From an uncultured Gammaproteobacteria bacterium (GTDB taxonomy: Bacteria; Pseudomonadota; Gammaproteobacteria; Arenicellales; Poriferihabitantaceae): a stretch of 64,000 bases of DNA. Where the stretch lies: the NCBI GenBank assembly GCA_947259885.1, contig CAMYNW010000002.1, positions 124,001-188,000 of the forward strand, read 5' to 3'. The notes beneath the pieces are model-generated. The model saw only the letters and a program-made list of their open reading frames with translations, searched no databases and was not told where the DNA came from. The position numbers and the translations under genes were made by a program. Of the stretch, positions 46,819-55,666 are shown one piece after another (the first letter of the stretch is position 1; each line of letters starts with the position of its first letter).

Positions 46819-47157
46819 TTAGCTACCTCGATAAGTGGAATAGCCAAACGGATTCAATAAAAGTGGGACGTGATAATGCTGGCCATCATCAGCGACGGTA
46901 AAAATAATTTCGACAAACGGGTAAAACGTTGCAACCTTTTTACGCTCATAGTATTCAGCAGTAGCAAAATGCAGTTTGTACTGGCCGCCGTCCAGCACCT
47001 CATTACCCAACCAATCCGCTACTCGACCGTCTTGATTGGTCCGATCTGCAGCAACCTTTTGCCAGCCATCGGCGTTGTTGGAATACAAAGTCACTGCCAC
47101 ATCCTTCGCTGGCGTGCCTGAAGAGGTATCTAGAATATGGGTAGTGATCTGGCTCAT
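46819..47157 (-). CDS. uraH: 5-hydroxyisourate hydrolase
   Basis: ITTHILDTSSGTPAKDVAVTLY, C-terminal HYHVPLLLNPFGYSTYRGS (YRGS signature). Confidence 0.97.
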   Translation of the reverse strand: MSQITTHILDTSSGTPAKDVAVTLYSNNADGWQKVAADRTNQDGRVADWLGNEVLDGGQYKLHFATAEYYERKKVATFYPFVEIIFTVADDGQHYHVPLLLNPFGYSTYRGS

Positions 47158-47185
47158 AGGGTGTCTGATATTCAGCTATCGGTAA

Positions 47186-47689
47186 TCAATCAAAAAGTTT
47201 CTCTATTCTCAGCGAAGTAATTTTTCCTTGTTCTATGGCAGCGAGTTGCAACTCCTTGTCGCGGTTGTTGACGAGTCGGACTCTAATACTCGATAGCATT
47301 TCATCGGCAGACTTTCCGGTCGCACAAATAATAAAGATGAATCCAAATTTATCCTCGTATGCCTGATTGCAGTTTGCAAAATCCATGATAATTTTTTCAC
47401 TGGCCTGCTGAACACTTGCTTGTTCATTTCTGGCCATTGTATGCGTAGAAACATACTTCGCTTTAAGCGAAGCAGGATCCCCTATTTTAGGATGCCCATC
47501 AAAAGCTTCAAGATAATCTGCTTCTTTCATGCTGGCCCAACAATCTTCCGCAGCATGTAACAATACTTTTACGGATGAATACGGACGCATCTCCAGCACT
47601 TCATCGATCCATCGAGTTGCCGCACAACACTGCATCAACGTAGCGTAGGCATCAGCTCTAGACATCTGATTCAGTTCCTGTATCTGCAT
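47186..47689 (-). CDS. uraD: OHCU decarboxylase
   Basis: FDGHPKIGDP, FGFIFIICATGKSADEML. Confidence 0.96.
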   Translation of the reverse strand: MQIQELNQMSRADAYATLMQCCAATRWIDEVLEMRPYSSVKVLLHAAEDCWASMKEADYLEAFDGHPKIGDPASLKAKYVSTHTMARNEQASVQQASEKIIMDFANCNQAYEDKFGFIFIICATGKSADEMLSSIRVRLVNNRDKELQLAAIEQGKITSLRIEKLFD

Positions 47690-47768
47690 GGCCTTTACTT
47701 ATTCGCTTAAAAGTCGTCGAATCGCTTCAGTTTTTTGTCCGATCGATATTTTACATACTCTACAAGAT

Positions 47769-47784
47769 TTGACCATATGGTCAG
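47769..47784. promoter_or_regulatory. Palindromic operator candidate upstream of guaD (RutR-like box)
   Basis: TTGACCATATGGTCAG; core TGACCATATGGTCA is a perfect palindrome. Overlaps a TTGACC -35-like hexamer, with TATAAT at 47794-47799. Confidence 0.7.
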
Positions 47785-47827
47785 ATAATTGATTATAATT
47801 GAGCGGGATTTCAATGTCTGCGTTTCT

Positions 47828-49117
47828 ATGGCTCTGTCCGCACACCGAGGTGAAATACTACATTTTTTAAGCGACCCAGCCGCAGATGGAGAGCAGGCTG
47901 TGGAACATTTCAAAGACGGAATTCTGCTAATTGAAGAGGGATACATTAAAGCATTGGCAGAAGCTGAAAGGATCATTGAACAACTGCCAGCCGAGGTTGA
48001 GTTATTCCACCATAAAGAAAGCATATTGGTACCTGGATTTCTGGACACACATATCCACTACCCTCAATGTGAAATTATCGCCGCTTACGGCACTCAATTA
48101 CTCGACTGGTTAGAAACGCATACTTTTCCCGCGGAACATCGTTTTTCTGAATCCGCCTATGCAGAGTCTGTTGCAGACTTCTTTCTGGATGAACTGATTC
48201 GAAACGGAACCACCACCGCCCTCGTATTTGGTACCGTACACCCGCAGTCGGTTGATGCTTTCTTCCATGCTGCAGAAGCACGAAACTTACGCATGATTTG
48301 TGGCAAGGTAATGATGGATCGTAATGCTCCGGATTTTCTGCAGGACACGCCTGCTTCAAGCTATGATGATAGTAAATCACTGATAAAAAGATGGCACAAC
48401 AAAGGGCGATTGGGGTACGCGGTGACGCCGCGATTCGCCCCCACTTCGTCACCACAACAGCTCGAGATGGCAGCAAAGCTGATGCGAGAATATGCCAACG
48501 TCCACCTGCATACCCATCTTTCTGAAAACACCAGGGAATGTGAATGGGTTGCTGAACTGTATCCCGAGAGCAAAAACTATTTAGATGTATACGACAGATT
48601 TGGTTTGTTAGGTAAACGCTCGGTCTTTGCGCACGGTTTACATCTCTCAGAGGGAGAATGGTGCAGACTGAAACAGAGCGATTCGGCTATTGCCCATTGC
48701 CCCACGTCTAATCTCTTTATTGGCAGTGGGCTGTTCAATTATCAGAACGCTCTTGATCATGGCGTCAAGGTTGGGATCGGCACCGATGTTGGCGGCGGCG
48801 ATAGTTTTTCTATACTGCGCACCATAAACGAGGCTTACAAAATTCAGCAGCTAAACGGATATAATCTGTCCGCCTTCCAGTCTTTGTATTTGGCTACACT
48901 CGGAAGTGCGAAAGCGCTTAATCTCGACTCCTGCATCGGTAACTTCTGTGTCGGTAAGGAAGCTGACTTTATCGTACTGGATTACCAGGCCACTCCCTTG
49001 ATTGAGTTCCGCGTCAAACACTGCAAAGACGTCGAGGAAAAACTGTTTGTGCTCGAAATGCTGGGTGATGATCGGGCGGTGCGGGAAACCTGGATCATGG
49101 GAAAGCGACTTAAATAG
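47828..49117 (+). CDS. guaD: Guanine deaminase
   Basis: VPGFLDTHIHYPQCEIIAAYG, HTHLSEN, FAHGLHLSEGEW, GTDVGGGDSFS. Start trimmed to MALSAHRGEI. Confidence 0.95.
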   Translation: MALSAHRGEILHFLSDPAADGEQAVEHFKDGILLIEEGYIKALAEAERIIEQLPAEVELFHHKESILVPGFLDTHIHYPQCEIIAAYGTQLLDWLETHTFPAEHRFSESAYAESVADFFLDELIRNGTTTALVFGTVHPQSVDAFFHAAEARNLRMICGKVMMDRNAPDFLQDTPASSYDDSKSLIKRWHNKGRLGYAVTPRFAPTSSPQQLEMAAKLMREYANVHLHTHLSENTRECEWVAELYPESKNYLDVYDRFGLLGKRSVFAHGLHLSEGEWCRLKQSDSAIAHCPTSNLFIGSGLFNYQNALDHGVKVGIGTDVGGGDSFSILRTINEAYKIQQLNGYNLSAFQSLYLATLGSAKALNLDSCIGNFCVGKEADFIVLDYQATPLIEFRVKHCKDVEEKLFVLEMLGDDRAVRETWIMGKRLK

Positions 49118-49120
49118 TGA

Positions 49121-49567
49121 ATGATGATTAAGGGAAACTGCCTTTGTGGGGATATTAAGTTCCAGCTAAACGGAGATCTTCCGCACATTTATCAATGCCA
49201 CTGCTCTTTATGCAGGAAAGTAAGCGGATCGTCATCCAATTCGGCAATGTTAGTTAAAATCGATGCGTTTCGATGGGTTTGCGGAGAGGAACGTATTTCA
49301 TCTTTCGCCACCGAATCAGGGTTCAAATCTGATTTCTGTTCAAGATGCGGCAGCCCTGTGCCAAACATACTAAACAATGCAACCGGGTATTGGGTCCCGG
49401 CGGGTTTGCTGGAGGAACCAACAAATGTTTCTGTGGCGGCACACGTATATGCCGGGTCTAAAGCCAAATGGGATACGCTGAGTGGCAATTGTGAAAGTTT
49501 TGCTGAAATGCCTGACCCAGAAACTCTTGAAAATCTGATACGGCCAAAAACAAAATATAATTTTTAA
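49121..49567 (+). CDS. GFA-family (glutathione-dependent formaldehyde-activating-like) zinc protein
   Basis: GNCLCGDIKFQL, YQCHCSLCRKVSGSSSN, DFCSRCGSPVPN. Confidence 0.9.
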   Translation: MMIKGNCLCGDIKFQLNGDLPHIYQCHCSLCRKVSGSSSNSAMLVKIDAFRWVCGEERISSFATESGFKSDFCSRCGSPVPNILNNATGYWVPAGLLEEPTNVSVAAHVYAGSKAKWDTLSGNCESFAEMPDPETLENLIRPKTKYNF

Positions 49568-49612
49568 CCCGCGCATACGTCAGATTAGACTTTCAACCTC
49601 TTTTCAATATTC

Positions 49613-49975
49613 ATGATTCTCGAAACGGAAAAAATAGAACTAGCGAAGGCGTACGTTGCGTTGTCAAACTCGCACCAGCTGGATCTGATCATTCCACTAT
49701 TTACTGCCGGCGCAAAATATCATTCACCGAATGTGGGCACTTTCGAAGGCACTGAGGCAATCAAGGAAATGATGGCAGGTTTCTTTCAAAGGTTTCCCGA
49801 CGCAAATTGGAGCGCATGGGAGCACCACTGCAACACCGACAGTCAGATTCAATTCAATTTTTCCATGACCGCCACTGAGCGCGAAACAGGGGAGCAGATC
49901 GAGCGCGCGGGCAAAGAAAAAATCGAATTGAATGACCGGGGTTTGATTACGAGATTAGAGGTAGTGCCGGCTTAA
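49613..49975 (+). CDS. SnoaL/NTF2-like family protein
   Basis: 120 aa, LIIPLFTAGAKYHSPNVGTFEGTEAIKEMMAGFFQRFPDANW. Confidence 0.78.
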   Translation: MILETEKIELAKAYVALSNSHQLDLIIPLFTAGAKYHSPNVGTFEGTEAIKEMMAGFFQRFPDANWSAWEHHCNTDSQIQFNFSMTATERETGEQIERAGKEKIELNDRGLITRLEVVPA

Positions 49976-50060
49976 GTCCGCCTGCGCTAGAACCAAAGAC
50001 CATCAATCCAATGGTTTATCCAGGTCACAGTACGCAGCTGATGTCAGACATCGAAAAGCA

Positions 50061-51326
50061 CTAGCCGAAAGAGTCAGCAAAGAGATTGTCCGCCCAGGCA
50101 AACATCTCTTCATAATTATCCTTAGAGACTTCCTCGGCTTCAGAAAAAGAGTCCGGCACTACCTTCATTTGACCTATGCCCGCATCATACTGAAACACCG
50201 CGGTAAGCCAGCCGGCGGTGTCCTGCGTTATCGGACTGAAGCAAGCAGAAGCGGTTGACGGTTGCTGGTTGGGCTGCTCTCCGCCGAAATACCTCAGCAT
50301 CGCATCCGCACACACCTTTGCTTGAGCATTGGCCATATGGCCCGATTTCGGTTGCCCGGTCGCCTGGGAGTCACCAATTATGTGAATTTCCGGATGCGCC
50401 ACGGAACCGTAGGTGATCGGGTCCACCTGCACCCAGCGGTTTGTAGCGTCGTCGACCAGGCCGCTCCTGTGCAGAATCTTTCCCGCCTTGTGATCGGGAA
50501 TAAAGTTTATGACATCGCCCACAATTTGACCCATATCGGTGTTCAAAATCCCAGAAGCGGAATCGATATCGGCAACTTGGATATTAGTGTGATATTCAAG
50601 AATGTCAGAGTAGAGAGATTCAAAAGCATTTCCGAAAGTAACCGGCTCAGCCATTATTTTTGGATTCTCATCTAGAACAATAACTTTGGCATTGGGATTG
50701 TGCCGTTTTAAAAAATCAGCGACCACACACGCACGCTCGTATGGTCCCGGTGGACATCGATAAGGTGCTTTTGGAATTCGCATCACGAAAGTACCGCCAT
50801 CCCTCATGTTTTTTATTTTGTTCCTGAGATTGATTGTTTGCTTTCCCGCCTTCCAGGCATGTGGTGTCTTCCCTGATTTGTAGTTTCCTTGGGGGGAAAT
50901 AAAATCCACTCCAGGTGACACGATTAATTTGTCATAAGGCAGTTTCACCCGCCCAGATGCCGTCCTAACCGTGACCTCCTGAGAATCCGGGTTTATCTTC
51001 AGCGCTTTACCTTGAAGCCAATTGACACCATAACGATCTTGTAAAGCATCATACTGGAGCGTTACTCTGTCGAGCCCATAGTCACCTGTAACAATACCGT
51101 TGGACAATATGCAGGAATAGTGCAGAGGCTGCGATTCCACCGTAGTGACATTTATATCCCCACCCCATAATCGAAGATACTTACTTACGGTCGCCCCGCC
51201 AAAGCCACCGCCGATCACCACCACACGTGGTGCGAGTGGAGCTGCTGTTGAAAAACCGGGAATCGCTGATGCCAGGGCAGCTACTCCTGCATGTTTGAGG
51301 AAAACCCTTCTGTTGGTCTTATTCAT
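50061..51326 (-). CDS. Flavocytochrome c sulfide dehydrogenase-like flavoprotein, Tat-exported
   Basis: NRRVFLKHAG leader, VVVIGGGFGGATVSKYLRLW, HYSCILSNGIVTG, RIPKAPYRCPPGPYERACVVADFLK, FIPDHKAGKIL. Confidence 0.88.
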   Translation of the reverse strand: MNKTNRRVFLKHAGVAALASAIPGFSTAAPLAPRVVVIGGGFGGATVSKYLRLWGGDINVTTVESQPLHYSCILSNGIVTGDYGLDRVTLQYDALQDRYGVNWLQGKALKINPDSQEVTVRTASGRVKLPYDKLIVSPGVDFISPQGNYKSGKTPHAWKAGKQTINLRNKIKNMRDGGTFVMRIPKAPYRCPPGPYERACVVADFLKRHNPNAKVIVLDENPKIMAEPVTFGNAFESLYSDILEYHTNIQVADIDSASGILNTDMGQIVGDVINFIPDHKAGKILHRSGLVDDATNRWVQVDPITYGSVAHPEIHIIGDSQATGQPKSGHMANAQAKVCADAMLRYFGGEQPNQQPSTASACFSPITQDTAGWLTAVFQYDAGIGQMKVVPDSFSEAEEVSKDNYEEMFAWADNLFADSFG

Positions 51327-51383
51327 AATTTATTCTCTTGTCGTAATATGTAAAGTTATGCCAAGCGGCATGTTCCACTGCCC

Positions 51384-51764
51384 CTAGTCTTTCTTCTCTT
51401 GCTCTTCTTCCCGTTCTTCCTCTTGGCTTTCTTCTTCTCCCGGCTGTTCGGACCCAGACTGCACAGAGATATATTCAGCAATCGCTCTCAACTGCTCGTC
51501 GCTGTAGCCGCGGGCATGCAAATCCATAATGCCTTCGGTTTTTCCGCGATACTTCATTTCGATCAACCCTTCATACAAGCTGTTTGGATCTTTGCCACCG
51601 ATTTCGTCCATGTCACCCACTGGATAACCGTTGGTGCCATGACACTGAAAACATTGGGACGCCCAGATTCTCGAATCATCGGCATTGGAATCATGAGCAT
51701 TCGATAAGGTGAAGGTTAAAGCCAAGCCTATTTGGGATAAACGCCTATAAATTTTTTTCTGCAT
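51384..51764 (-). CDS. Monoheme cytochrome c, likely partner of the flavocytochrome
   Basis: CFQCHGTNGYPVGDMDEIGGKDPNSLYEGLIEMKYRGKTEGIMDLHARGYSDEQLRAIAEYIS, acidic Glu-rich tail. Confidence 0.88.
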   Translation of the reverse strand: MQKKIYRRLSQIGLALTFTLSNAHDSNADDSRIWASQCFQCHGTNGYPVGDMDEIGGKDPNSLYEGLIEMKYRGKTEGIMDLHARGYSDEQLRAIAEYISVQSGSEQPGEEESQEEEREEEQEKKD

Positions 51765-51960
51765 ATTACTTCTCTCTACTTAGTAAAAATCAAGCTTGAA
51801 TGATGTAGCAGGGGAAATATCGACATGATGGTTCGGCCTCAGTCCGCAGCCTCATAGAGACACTCATTAGCGGACTCATCAAGGATAATTAAGCGCGCAT
51901 ATCGAGTCGCTCTAAGCGGCAAAAAAGAATTGAATGAAAGCAGCCCCCTTTTGGCATTCA

Positions 51961-51987
51961 ATTATGTGGGAAATATTCCCACATAAT
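51961..51987. repeat. Perfect 12-bp inverted repeat, 3-nt spacer
   Basis: ATTATGTGGGAA-ATA-TTCCCACATAAT, intergenic, about 200 bp upstream of the cytochrome/flavoprotein pair. Confidence 0.9.
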
Positions 51988-52268
51988 AAATCAAGTGTCA
52001 AGCCTATGTTTAGTTTCGCTAACTGAGGCTCCGCAAATCGTGTTTCAAGGAGAAAATAGACCATATACAAAGCAGATTTCCGCACCTTGATGTCCGTGCG
52101 ATTACGCAACAATGCGGTTCAAGCTAACAGCAATACACGTCCATAAGTTTGTCGAGTTTTGTTCTAAGACTTACTAGGGTTTACTTCGTCTTTACTAGTC
52201 TTGACAGGCTGCCATTCCGCGGGATCATCTATATCGACGGATTCCCAGGCATTACGCAACGATGGCGA

Positions 52269-52871
52269 TTACGACGTTCGTAATCTGGGGAGATCGTCAT
52301 GCACGTTCAACCACGGTAATTGGCTTTCGATTCCGCCATGCCAAACCGGCGGGAAGTCCTCTGGTCGGTCAAGAGTGGGAATACAAATGATGAGGTATTC
52401 AGAAATAGATGGCTTTAACATCTGGTAGGTCAAAATGGTTCCGCATGTGGAGCAAAAGCCCCGTTTCGCAATCATAGTGGACCTATAGTACGAAGGCTTA
52501 CTCAGCGGAAACTTTACCGACCTAAGCGGAAATCCCACCCAGGCGTTTACTGGCGCTCCTAACGCCCGTTGACAGATTCTGCAGTGACAAAAACCCGTTC
52601 CTATATCCGGTTCAGAAACTTCATATCTGACCGCTCCACATAAACAGCCTCCAGTAGTGAGTGCTCCCTGCTCAGATGCTGCGCCGTTCAGATCGAATAA
52701 TGGCTGCTCTTTTAATCGTGAATTTAGGAATGCGGTGGGATGAGTAAAGCCCTTTAGATCAGAGATGTATAAAGCGTACACGCGCACAGTCTCTGCTATG
52801 TTTTTTAGTTTCTGATATCCGAGATCATGAAAATCCTGAGTCATCAATAACAACATATTGAATAACCACAA
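52269..52871 (-). CDS. GFA-family zinc protein (start uncertain, possibly downstream of 52871)
   Basis: GGCLCGAVRYEVSEPDIGTGFCHCRICQRALGAPVNAWV...GFCSTCGTILTYQ. Confidence 0.82.
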   Translation of the reverse strand: MWLFNMLLLMTQDFHDLGYQKLKNIAETVRVYALYISDLKGFTHPTAFLNSRLKEQPLFDLNGAASEQGALTTGGCLCGAVRYEVSEPDIGTGFCHCRICQRALGAPVNAWVGFPLRSVKFPLSKPSYYRSTMIAKRGFCSTCGTILTYQMLKPSISEYLIICIPTLDRPEDFPPVWHGGIESQLPWLNVHDDLPRLRTS

Positions 52872-52943
52872 TTTATATCTCCCCCATCAGAGTGCTTACC
52901 AAAGACCCCCAGCCGTCTGAAACCCAATGAAAATAACGTTTTC

Positions 52944-52965
52944 ACCGCGAGGTCGGTTTTTTTTT
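52944..52965 (+). terminator. Possible weak intrinsic terminator
   Basis: ACCG-cgaggt-CGGT followed by nine T; the stem is only 4 bp. Confidence 0.25.
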
Positions 52966-53035
52966 GCTGTTGACATAGGTCTGCGTCTACAGTGCTGATA
53001 TAGTTGACCAACGGGCATTACCTGATAGGGCTTAA

Positions 53036-53767
53036 ATGATATCACCGAAGGCGATACTGAACTCGTTGCTCGACAGTCTGCGTGATTTACTGCCCATTAT
53101 TCTGGTCATCGGCTTTTTTCAGATTGCGGTATTACAGCAACCGATACCGAACTTTGGAGAAATCGCCCTCGGTGTCGTTTTCGTCGTTATCGGCTTAACC
53201 CTGTTTGTGCAGGGCCTCAATATGGGTTTGTTTCCGATCGGCGAAACCATGGCCTACTCATTCGCCAGCAAGGGTAGTCTCATCTGGTTGTTAAGTTTCG
53301 CTTTTGCGCTCGGATTTGGGACTACGGTCGCGGAACCGGCGCTGATTGCGGTGGCCAAAGAAGCTGCAAAGATTGCGGCCGATGGCGGTATGATCGAAGC
53401 CAATGAACCATCCATGGCATCCTATGCACAGGGCCTGCGCTTAACGGTCGCGGTTTCGGTCGGCTTTGCGATCGTCATTGGCGTGTTGCGCATCATCAAG
53501 GGCTGGCCGATTCAGAACCTGATCGTGGTTGGTTACACCGGCGTTGTCATCATGACCTTTTTCGCGCCGCGCGAGATAATCGGCATCGCCTATGACTCGG
53601 GAGGCGTTACCACCTCGACGATCACAGTACCCCTGGTTACCGCACTGGGTGTTGGACTCGCAAGCTCGATCAAGGGGCGTAATCCGATGGTCGACGGATT
53701 CGGCCTGATCGCGTTTGCGTCTCTGACACCGATGATCTTCGTCATGGCTTACGGCATGGTGGTCTGA
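53036..53767 (+). CDS. DUF1538 family membrane protein (paralog 1)
   Basis: Multi-[69 protein letters not shown]. Confidence 0.85.
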   Translation: MISPKAILNSLLDSLRDLLPIILVIGFFQIAVLQQPIPNFGEIALGVVFVVIGLTLFVQGLNMGLFPIGETMAYSFASKGSLIWLLSFAFALGFGTTVAEPALIAVAKEAAKIAADGGMIEANEPSMASYAQGLRLTVAVSVGFAIVIGVLRIIKGWPIQNLIVVGYTGVVIMTFFAPREIIGIAYDSGGVTTSTITVPLVTALGVGLASSIKGRNPMVDGFGLIAFASLTPMIFVMAYGMVV

Positions 53768-53774
53768 CGCGCCT

Positions 53775-54542
53775 GTGATACATATATTTATCGATTTGTT
53801 TCACGTGCTGATTGCCACCGTCTGGGACGTGTTGCCCATCGTGGTGATCCTGTTCGGTTTTCAGCGCCTGGCGTTTCGCACTCCGATGCCAAACCGAAAA
53901 AAAGTAGTCAGCGGGTTTTTACTGGTCCTACTGGGCCTCGCATTTTTTCTCGAGGGCCTTGAAGCCGCGTTATTTCCACTCGGTAAATTGATGGCGCAGC
54001 AATTGACGGACCCTGTCTTTATTGCTGGAGACGAGGTCGGCCGGGCACTCGAGTGGTGGGATTACCAGTGGGTCTACCTGTTTGCGTTCGCCATCGGCTT
54101 TGCGACAACGATCGCCGAGCCCTCGTTACTCGCGGTCGCGATCAAGGCGAACCAGGTCTCGGCCGGCAGTATCGGCATCTGGGGCTTGCGTATCGCGGTT
54201 GCGATCGGTGTCGCCATCGGCATCGCTCTGGGCGTCTTCCGCATCATTACCGGCACCCCGCTCTACTGGTACATCATTACTGGCTATGTATTCGTAGTAG
54301 TACAAACAATGTTCGCGCCACGCATGATCATCGCGCTTGCTTACGACTCAGGCGGCGTTACCACATCGACCGTGACGGTACCCCTGGTGGCGGCACTCGG
54401 ACTGGGCCTTGCCAGCACCGTGCCTGGCCGCAACCCTTTGCTCGACGGCTTTGGTTTGATTGCCTTTGCCAGCCTGTTTCCGATAATGTCGGTACTTGCC
54501 TATGCCCAGTTGTCAGAATGGAGCACCAGGCGTAGAAAGTAG
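53775..54542 (+). CDS. DUF1538 family membrane protein (paralog 2)
   Basis: GTG start; [67 protein letters not shown]. Confidence 0.85.
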   Translation: MIHIFIDLFHVLIATVWDVLPIVVILFGFQRLAFRTPMPNRKKVVSGFLLVLLGLAFFLEGLEAALFPLGKLMAQQLTDPVFIAGDEVGRALEWWDYQWVYLFAFAIGFATTIAEPSLLAVAIKANQVSAGSIGIWGLRIAVAIGVAIGIALGVFRIITGTPLYWYIITGYVFVVVQTMFAPRMIIALAYDSGGVTTSTVTVPLVAALGLGLASTVPGRNPLLDGFGLIAFASLFPIMSVLAYAQLSEWSTRRRK

Positions 54543-54566
54543 ACCAAAACTTTATGAGAAATCATC

Positions 54567-54917
54567 ATGCATTTTAAACTCATCATTGCATTGACCGACG
54601 ATTCGATTACTAACAAGATCGTCGAAGCTGCGCGCGATAATGGCGCCACCGGTTCAACTGTGATCTCGAGCGCTCGAGGCGAGGGGTTGGAGGTTGCTAA
54701 AACCTTTCTTGGCCTGAGCCTGGAAACTCAAAGAGACGTGGTATTGCTACTGGTCGAAGAACATATGTGTCGCGATATTCTCGAAACTATTGAGGATGTC
54801 GGAGAGTTTGAGGCCCATCCGGGCAACGGTATCGCTTTTAGCATCGATGTCGAAGATGCGGTAGGGGTATCGCACCAGGTAAGCCAGTTATCTGCAATTG
54901 TTGAGGAAGAGATATGA
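54567..54917 (+). CDS. PII-like signalling protein
   Basis: MHFKLIIALTDDSITNKIVEAARDNGATGSTVISSARGEG..., 116 aa ferredoxin-like PII pattern, follows the DUF1538 pair. Confidence 0.8.
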   Translation: MHFKLIIALTDDSITNKIVEAARDNGATGSTVISSARGEGLEVAKTFLGLSLETQRDVVLLLVEEHMCRDILETIEDVGEFEAHPGNGIAFSIDVEDAVGVSHQVSQLSAIVEEEI

Positions 54918-55321
54918 AAGAGAAAATCATCGTTCGTGTAAGGGATGTGATGAAGCCGAATTTTGATCTCGTCGATGGGATGGATACCGTGGCGGACGTC
55001 TTAAAGAAATCAACCCATCCCGAATCCAAATGTTTCGTCGTCGATACCCGACATGAAAACGACGAATACGGAATCGTGCTGCTGTCGGATATCGCGAAGA
55101 AGGTTCTGGCCAGGAACAAGGCGCCCGAGCGAGTCAATATTTACGAGATCATGTCTAAACCTGTGATCAGTGTCGATCCCGAGATGGATATTCGTTATTG
55201 CACGCGCCTGTTCGAGAACTTTGGTATCGGACGTGCACCGGTGATCAACAACAGAAAAGTGATCGGCATAGTCGGGTACACCGATATCGTGCTACACGGT
55301 GTTCGTGACCGCCTGCTATAG
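54914..55321 (+). CDS. CBS-domain protein
   Basis: VRDVMKPNFDLVDGMDTVADVLKKS...IMSKPVISVDPEMDIRYCTRLFENFGIGRAPVINNRKVIGIVGYTDIV; two CBS repeats; overlaps the PII-like stop. Confidence 0.9.
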   Translation: MKEKIIVRVRDVMKPNFDLVDGMDTVADVLKKSTHPESKCFVVDTRHENDEYGIVLLSDIAKKVLARNKAPERVNIYEIMSKPVISVDPEMDIRYCTRLFENFGIGRAPVINNRKVIGIVGYTDIVLHGVRDRLL

Positions 55322-55666
55322 GGTCTGGTGTAACGGTGTTTAAATTCTTTCACACGGCCAGCGGGAGCGACGGTTCAGCCAATTCAATTGAATCGGCACG
55401 CACCTAATCGAACATCAGAGAATGACAATTCGGAAATTTGAGAAGAAATCGTATAGATTGTCCCGAGCCAAGAATTGGCTAGCAGCCAAGGTCTATTTTT
55501 CTTCATGAGCTTCTGTTCTCTACGCCAAATTATTTTAATCCATACACGCTAATTTTTAATAAGTGTTTTAACTTTAGATGAAGTCAATCAGCGCGTTGAT
55601 TTGATCAATAATGGCCCATTAAAAGAACCAGCTGGATGTATAAATTGCGAATGGAGTGTCTGGTTT

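Noticed and set aside
51912-52112. 66-aa minus-strand ORF
   Set aside because: Spans the perfect inverted repeat in an AT-rich intergenic region; no protein-like features.
54053-54535. 160-aa ORF overlapping the second DUF1538 gene
   Set aside because: Alternate-frame read of a GC-rich gene; Arg/His-rich composition and no motif.
55382-55393. 12-bp palindrome ATTCAATTGAAT
   Set aside because: Short and AT-rich, placed between convergent genes; not distinctive enough to report as regulatory.
55588-55600. FNR-like TTGATTTGATCAA
   Set aside because: The spacer is 3 nt rather than 4, and it is located at the end of convergent genes, not in a promoter.
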